Below, in pieces: positions 60,149 to 64,000 of a stretch of DNA of 64,000 nt. A program made the position numbers and the translations under genes. The notes below the pieces were generated by a model. That model made no database searches, was not told where the DNA came from, and worked only from the letters and a program-made list of their open reading frames with translations. Source of the stretch: CAJQQK01 sp965224225 (GTDB taxonomy: Bacteria; Pseudomonadota; Alphaproteobacteria; Rhizobiales; Hyphomicrobiaceae); assembly GCA_965224225.1 (NCBI GenBank), contig CBDCZF010000011.1, positions 124,001 through 188,000 on the forward strand, in the 5' to 3' direction. The first letter of the stretch is position 1. The number at the start of each line of letters is the position of its first letter.

Positions 60149-61006
60149 TTACATGGCCATGTCGTCGTACATGGGCACTTCGACGTCACCGACCTGCTGA
60201 TCGGCAGAGACCGAGAAGTTACCGGCATTGATGTTGTGGTCGCCGTTGAACGCTGTGACGTTCTGGACCTGCGTGCCGATGTTGAGGTCGTCACCACCGG
60301 GCAGGCCTTCGCCGTAAGGCGAACCGACGTACTCGACCGGTGTGTAGATCGGACCCTTCGGCATCGAGTAGCCGGGACCTTCGACATCACCGACGTGCTG
60401 ATCGGCAGAGACCGAGAAGTTACCGGCGTTGAGGTTGCCGTCGCCGTTGAAGGCCGTCACGTTCTGGACCTGCTCGCCGATGTTGGTGTCCGACGAACCG
60501 TCATAGAGCGGGCCGCCCCAGGACGGACCTTCGACATCGCCAACCTGCTGGCTGGCAGAAACGTCGAAGCTGCCGAAGTTTGCGTTGTGCGAGCCGTTGA
60601 ACGCGGTGACGTTCTGGACCTGCGTGCCGGTGTTGGCGTCGCTCGATCCGTCATAGAGCGGGGCGCCGTAACCCGGAGCTTCGATGTCGCCGACGAACTG
60701 GTCGGCAGATACTGAGAAGTTGCCGGCGTTGAGGTTGCCGTCACCGTTGAAGGCCGTGACGTTCTGGACCTGCGTGCCGAGGTTGGTGTCCGACGAGCCA
60801 TCGTAGAGCGGACCGCCCCAGGACGGGCCTTCAATGTCGCCGACGTGCTGCTGTGCTGCGATGTCAACGGCGCCGAAGTTTGCATTGTGCGAGCCGTTGA
60901 AGGCCGTGACGTTCTGCGTCTGCGTGCCCTGGTTGAGTTCGTTGCTCTCGTCGATTGCCGGAGCCCAGAAGTGTGCCATCCAAGGGTTGTGAGGGGTCAT
61001 CGTCAT
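60149..61006 (-). CDS. Repeat protein with exact 50-residue period, candidate type I secretion substrate
   Basis: This 285-residue signal-less protein is a larger paralogue of the product at 59404. The string QNVTAFNG occurs at residues 31, 81, 131, 181 and about 248; the first four are exactly 50 apart. Units 1 and 3 match each other (SHNANFG) and units 2 and 4 match each other (DGNLNAGNFSVSADQ), so a 100-residue double unit was itself duplicated. Linkers read GPLYDGSSDxN. The fifth unit follows a divergent Pro/Gly/Tyr-rich spacer. There is no cysteine, no RTX motif, and a C-terminus ending MYDDMAM. It heads the run repeat-repeat-ABC-HlyD, and a good GGAGA-type site precedes the ATG. Confidence 0.8.
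   Translation of the reverse strand: MTMTPHNPWMAHFWAPAIDESNELNQGTQTQNVTAFNGSHNANFGAVDIAAQQHVGDIEGPSWGGPLYDGSSDTNLGTQVQNVTAFNGDGNLNAGNFSVSADQFVGDIEAPGYGAPLYDGSSDANTGTQVQNVTAFNGSHNANFGSFDVSASQQVGDVEGPSWGGPLYDGSSDTNIGEQVQNVTAFNGDGNLNAGNFSVSADQHVGDVEGPGYSMPKGPIYTPVEYVGSPYGEGLPGGDDLNIGTQVQNVTAFNGDHNINAGNFSVSADQQVGDVEVPMYDDMAM
60317..60916 (-). repeat. Coding tandem repeat, four 150-bp units (two 300-bp doubles)
   Basis: These bases encode residues 31-230 of the larger repeat protein: four units of 150 bp in AB-AB order, highly similar at DNA level, implying recent duplication of a 300-bp block. Copy number may vary between strains. Confidence 0.85.
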
Positions 61007-61272
61007 TGGTCTTCTCCTGATTGAGTTAGGTCTGGTTGAGTGAGCTGGTTTGTGTCGTCCGCCGAGTGCTTTGGGTTTGTTTGGCCCCCGGCGATGAACT
61101 GAACCTAGGCGATGGCAGGCCCTGGGGCTGTGAAGCGCTTCACAGGGTTAAAAAAACTTCTCAACGCGGGATTGGCGCGAGCTGCCGATGCGTACTTTCC
61201 GGAGGCTGCGAGCGAGGCTTTCATCGGCACTGCACAAGATCGTGAAACAAACTTCCTTGCCTCGCGAAAGAC
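61007..61272. other. Gap upstream of the repeat-protein gene
   Basis: This stretch holds the promoter side of the large repeat-protein gene. Apart from the ribosome binding site near 61012-61018 and T-rich stretches, I see no repeat or hairpin of note. Confidence 0.35.
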
Positions 61273-61290
61273 TATGTGCAATTACACGTA
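61273..61290. promoter_or_regulatory. MarR-type operator candidate, site 1
   Basis: TATGTGCAATTACACGTA differs from the perfect palindrome at 61804-61821 by two bases; it lies 37 bp before the MarR start, fitting autoregulation. Confidence 0.6.
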
Positions 61291-61326
61291 ACTGACATTG
61301 CATCATGCAACTGAAAGCCCTCGGCC

Positions 61327-61761
61327 ATGATCGCCAAGCTCAACGACCCGCCATCTTGCGCCTGCTTCAATGTCAGGCGCGCGGCGCGCAAACTCACCCA
61401 GACCTTTGAAAGGGCTCTTAAGCCGGCCGGCATCCAGCCGACGCAATTCACATTGCTCGCCATGCTGGCCGGCAAATCCGGCAAAAAAGGCATCGCGACC
61501 AGCCTACTTGCAGATCACCTGGGGCTGGATCGCACGACGCTGTCGCGCAACCTGTCGCTCACGGAAAAGCACGGCTGGACATCGTCTGCGACGAGCGAAG
61601 ACCGTCGCGAACGCCTGATCAAACTGACACCAAAAGGCAAAGCCAAGCTCAAGGCGGCCATGCCATATTGGTCAGCGGCGCAGGCCGGAGTCGTCAAATC
61701 ACTCGGCGAATCTGGACTAAGTGAACTCATCGCACTCACCGATCAACTGAACACCGAATAA
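61327..61761 (+). CDS. MarR-family transcriptional regulator
   Basis: This 144-residue protein has the MarR winged helix: CACFNVRRAARKLTQTFERALKPAGIQPTQFTLLAML, recognition helix LADHLGLDRTTLSRNLSLTEKHGW and the wing SATSEDRRERLIKLTPKGKAKL. It may sense a phenolic or oxidant ligand through the dimer interface; the N-terminal C11 and C13 could be redox-sensitive, but this is not shown. Two similar palindromes flank the gene, one before it and one before the next gene, pointing to repression of both. Confidence 0.9.
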   Translation: MIAKLNDPPSCACFNVRRAARKLTQTFERALKPAGIQPTQFTLLAMLAGKSGKKGIATSLLADHLGLDRTTLSRNLSLTEKHGWTSSATSEDRRERLIKLTPKGKAKLKAAMPYWSAAQAGVVKSLGESGLSELIALTDQLNTE

Positions 61762-61803
61762 CCACGCAAGGCGTGGTTGGTCGCCGCAGAAATTGCGGCA
61801 AAT

Positions 61804-61821
61804 TACGTGTAATTACACGTA
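61804..61821. promoter_or_regulatory. MarR-type operator candidate, site 2 (perfect 18-bp palindrome)
   Basis: TACGTGTAATTACACGTA is a perfect 18-bp palindrome, 22 bp before the ATG of the membrane-protein gene. Site 1 upstream of the MarR gene matches it at 16 of 18 positions. Confidence 0.8.
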
Positions 61822-61843
61822 TAAACGCTGAAAGGAAAGTGAC

Positions 61844-62491
61844 ATGTCAAACGAAGCAACGCTCGATAGATCAATTTCGACTGGAAGCGCACCGATCCTG
61901 GTCTGGGCAGCAGGCGTTGCCATCGTCTGGACGAGTGCGGTCATTTTGGCGGCTGGAACCGGCCTCTTCGACGTACCGGCTGATTCACCGGCGATACCGA
62001 CATTGGCGGCGATCGCCGTTCCCGTCGTTGCCTTCAGCGTCGGCGTCGTGTTGTCAGCACGGCTGAGGGCAGCAGTGCTGGCCCTCGATCCGGTGCTACT
62101 GACGGAACTCCAGGCCTGGCGCATTCTGGGCGGCCTGTTCCTTGCCGTTTATGCCTTCGGACACCTGCCCGGCTTCTTTGCCTGGCCGGCGGGCGTCGGC
62201 GATGTTGCCGTCGGTATTGCGGCACCGTTCATGGCCTGGCAGCTGCGCACAAATCCGGCGTTTCTGACCAACCGCCGTTTCCGGCTGTTCAATTACTTCG
62301 GGCTCGCCGATTTCGTGATCGCCGTCGCAACGGGCGTTGCAGCCCGCAATCACATCCCGGGACTGGTCGACGGTGTTACATCGTCTGCCATGGGCCAAGT
62401 GCCGTTGGTGCTTATTCCAACGATCGCGGTGCCCGCATTCATCATCCTGCATTTGATCGTACTGATGCAGGTTCGCGAAGCCCGTCGCTGA
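61844..62491 (+). CDS. Six- or seven-helix membrane protein, unknown; probable MarR target
   Basis: The 215-residue hydrophobic protein has segments at about 19-41, 52-72, 88-108 (RILGGLFLAVYAFGHLPGFFA), 110-128, 142-165 and 180-212. GDVAVGIAAPFMAWQL and RFRLFNYFGLADFVIAVATGVA are conserved in a group of small integral membrane proteins of unknown role. The operator site in its promoter and the adjacent MarR gene indicate that its expression responds to a MarR ligand. Confidence 0.75.
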   Translation: MSNEATLDRSISTGSAPILVWAAGVAIVWTSAVILAAGTGLFDVPADSPAIPTLAAIAVPVVAFSVGVVLSARLRAAVLALDPVLLTELQAWRILGGLFLAVYAFGHLPGFFAWPAGVGDVAVGIAAPFMAWQLRTNPAFLTNRRFRLFNYFGLADFVIAVATGVAARNHIPGLVDGVTSSAMGQVPLVLIPTIAVPAFIILHLIVLMQVREARR

Positions 62492-62550
62492 GCATCGAAC
62501 GTCAAGAGTGCGGGAGAGACGTCAAGTTCTCACCCGCACACCCTTGTTGA

Positions 62551-63816
62551 TTAAACCTTGCCCTTCCAGGGGATCAGCACGTCCTCGAGGCGGCGCATCA
62601 GAACCTCGATAGCAAAGCCGATAACGCCGATCACGATGATGCCGATGATAATGATGTCGGTGCGCTGAAACTTCGAGGCAACCGTGATCATCTTGCCGAT
62701 ACCCTTTTCCGCCGCCACCAGTTCGGCGGCAACCACCGTGCCCCAGCAGACGCCCATCGCAACCCGGGCACCAATGAAAATCTCGGGCAGTGAATTCGGA
62801 ATGATGACGCGCGTCAGGATCTGCAATTTCGAGGCGCCGAGCGAATAGGCGGCATGCACCTTCGAGATCGCAACGCCCGAGACGCCGGATCGGGCCGCGA
62901 TCGCCATGATCCACAACGCTGCCAGGAACAAGAGGCCGATCTTCGAGACCTCGCCGATGCCGAACCAGATGATGAACAGCGGGATCAGCGCCAGCGGCGG
63001 CACGGGCCGCATGAACTCGACGATCGGGTCGAACCAGCCGCGGAACCAGTCGGAGAGGCCCATCGCATAGCCGAGCGGGATGCCGACCGCCGTGCCGAGC
63101 AGGAAGCCCATGATCACACGGAACAGCGACCAGCCGGTCTGTTCGGCAAGCGTAAAGCCCTGGAAATCCTCGCTAATAATGGTGATGAACTGGCTGTAAA
63201 CCTGCTCCGGCGGCGGCAGCCAGATCGCCTCCATCTGCATGCCGTAGGCCGGCGTGAAAATCAACGCGCCGCGTCTGGTCATGCCGACGGTGCCGTCCTT
63301 GACCGCAATGACATCACCGGCCTTGATCGGTTTGCCTTCTATTGCGACGACCTTGGCGCCCTCGCCGTCATTTCTGTGCGCCCTGATCAGGCGTTCCCGG
63401 CGCATTACGACCTTGACGGCATCCGGCTTGGCGAAGCCCGAGCCTTGCGCGGTATCGGTTGGCGGCAGTTCCACGTCGGCTTCAACGCCATGCACCCGCA
63501 CGAAAACCGTCGATTGGGATTTCTCGCCCGCAGCGTTCTCAGCCGTATAGTTGAATTGCGTATCGCCGAGGAATGGGCCTGGAACAGTGATCGGTGCCAG
63601 CTTCGAGCCGGTAAACGCGCCCCAGATCAAGAAAATTGCGAGCACAGAAAGAACCGAGGCGATCCGATTGGAGCGCACCGTGCTCTCATCACCGAAGGTC
63701 ACGGTCTTGAGGCGGTTGATGCCCTGCTGGAGGCCGAGACTGAAAAGATTAGCAAGCACCCGGTAGACGACATAGGCGCCAATGAACATCGCGATGTAAA
63801 GCAGCAGAACCGTCAT
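62551..63816 (-). CDS. ABC transporter permease (taurine/nitrate/sulfonate type) with periplasmic insertion
   Basis: The 421-residue permease has two N-terminal helices (about 1-25 and 50-68), then about 150 residues of mostly beta structure (about 75-215, with VFVRVHGVEADVELPP and KAGDVIAVKDGTVGMTRRGALIF) before the standard BPD_transp_1 domain (about 235-410). The EAA loop, SLGASKLQILTRVIIPNSLPEI, is normal. Usual TauC/SsuC/NrtB permeases are about 250-280 residues, so the extra front part is unusual. The gene start overlaps the stop of the ATPase gene by four bases. Confidence 0.85.
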   Translation of the reverse strand: MTVLLLYIAMFIGAYVVYRVLANLFSLGLQQGINRLKTVTFGDESTVRSNRIASVLSVLAIFLIWGAFTGSKLAPITVPGPFLGDTQFNYTAENAAGEKSQSTVFVRVHGVEADVELPPTDTAQGSGFAKPDAVKVVMRRERLIRAHRNDGEGAKVVAIEGKPIKAGDVIAVKDGTVGMTRRGALIFTPAYGMQMEAIWLPPPEQVYSQFITIISEDFQGFTLAEQTGWSLFRVIMGFLLGTAVGIPLGYAMGLSDWFRGWFDPIVEFMRPVPPLALIPLFIIWFGIGEVSKIGLLFLAALWIMAIAARSGVSGVAISKVHAAYSLGASKLQILTRVIIPNSLPEIFIGARVAMGVCWGTVVAAELVAAEKGIGKMITVASKFQRTDIIIIGIIVIGVIGFAIEVLMRRLEDVLIPWKGKV

Positions 63817-64000
63817 TGTGCTTCTCCGACGCGACCCATGATTTCCTCTTCCATGTCCCAGATCATTTCGAGGATCTCCTCGCGGCGCTCCGAAAATTCG
63901 GGGATCTTCTTGACCGCGCGTAGATCTCCCCCGACCCCTTCATGGGCAAAGGGCAGGTTGTATTCCTTGTGCACGCGGCCGGGACGCGGCGCCATCACCA
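63813..64000 (-). CDS. ABC transporter ATP-binding protein, C-terminal part (TauB/SsuB/NrtD-like)
   Basis: This is the last 62 residues or so of an ATPase that continues beyond the window. The sequence VMAPRPGRVHKEYNLPFAHEGVGG is the typical end of taurine/nitrate-type ATPases, with ARPGR-like motif, and the tail KKIPEFSERREEILEMIWDMEEEIMGRV matches their C-terminal helix. It is translated immediately before the permease (ATGA overlap). The substrate-binding protein is presumably upstream, out of view. Confidence 0.85.
   Translation of the reverse strand, partial: VMAPRPGRVHKEYNLPFAHEGVGGDLRAVKKIPEFSERREEILEMIWDMEEEIMGRVGEAQ

Noticed and set aside
60149..61006. Regularly spaced DNA repeats that might be read as CRISPR or a minisatellite
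   Set aside because: Units are 150 bp, keep one frame and encode a consistent protein repeat; no spacers or cas genes are present.

Overview
The window reads as part of an alphaproteobacterial chromosome, probably Hyphomicrobiales (Rhizobiales). The evidence is GC-rich codon use, an NDUFS4-type complex I accessory subunit, a Paracoccus-like nir gene order, and lanthanide-type PQQ alcohol dehydrogenase and corrinoid methyl-transfer clusters typical of methylotrophic relatives. No taxon can be fixed from sequence reading alone.

Layout. (1) 1-4.6 kb: the end of a drug-efflux MFS protein, a small coiled-coil membrane protein, an orphan amidoligase, a DUF2254 membrane protein and a YbfB-type MFS. 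(2) 4.7-21.7 kb: a nitrite/NO respiration island. A Crp/Fnr (Dnr-like) regulator lies behind an FNR-type palindrome. A minus-strand operon encodes a heme-copper oxidase-like enzyme (subunit I, CuA subunit II, a small subunit, CtaB, SCO), a cytochrome b/2x[4Fe-4S]/MvhD fusion, an unknown protein and a bacteriohemerythrin. The catalytic subunit has all six metal-binding histidines but Gln replaces the cross-linked Tyr, so it is probably a non-canonical NO reductase. Divergently, nirS-E-C-F-DL-G-H-J-N encodes cytochrome cd1 nitrite reductase and heme d1 synthesis and maturation. Together they would take nitrite to N2O. (3) 21.8-28.4 kb: a minus-strand corrinoid one-carbon transfer cluster in which three of six genes carry single-base frameshifts (five in all). 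(4) 28.7-38 kb: tRNA-Pro(GGG), MmgE/PrpD, a Rieske oxygenase with a small partner, mnmD, NDUFS4, an enolase-superfamily enzyme, and a first PQQ-dehydrogenase-associated block (beta-propeller, ABC-like binding protein, cupredoxin-like protein). Dispersed repeats and a 32-bp-arm inverted repeat lie in the gaps. (5) 38.5-48.1 kb: a hybrid histidine kinase, an OlsB-like acyltransferase, a bufferin cluster (bufA-B-C-D, copper-binding RiPP type), a class V aminotransferase, a methyltransferase and an ABM-domain protein. (6) 48.2-55.6 kb: a lanthanide-type PQQ alcohol dehydrogenase with its accessory genes (CXXCW protein, PedF cytochrome, periplasmic binding protein, SoxYZ-like carrier, metallohydrolase). 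One gene here has an in-frame TAG. (7) 55.8-61.0 kb: a type I secretion ABC/HlyD pair beside two signal-less proteins built from the same repeat, with an exact 50-residue period in the larger one. (8) 61.2-64 kb: a MarR regulator with two near-identical palindromes, a membrane protein, and a taurine/nitrate-type ABC transporter running off the end.

The most distinctive parts are the NO-reductase-like operon with its cytochrome b/FeS/MvhD fusion, the secretion system with its repeat proteins, the bufferin cluster, and the clustered frameshifts in the corrinoid genes.
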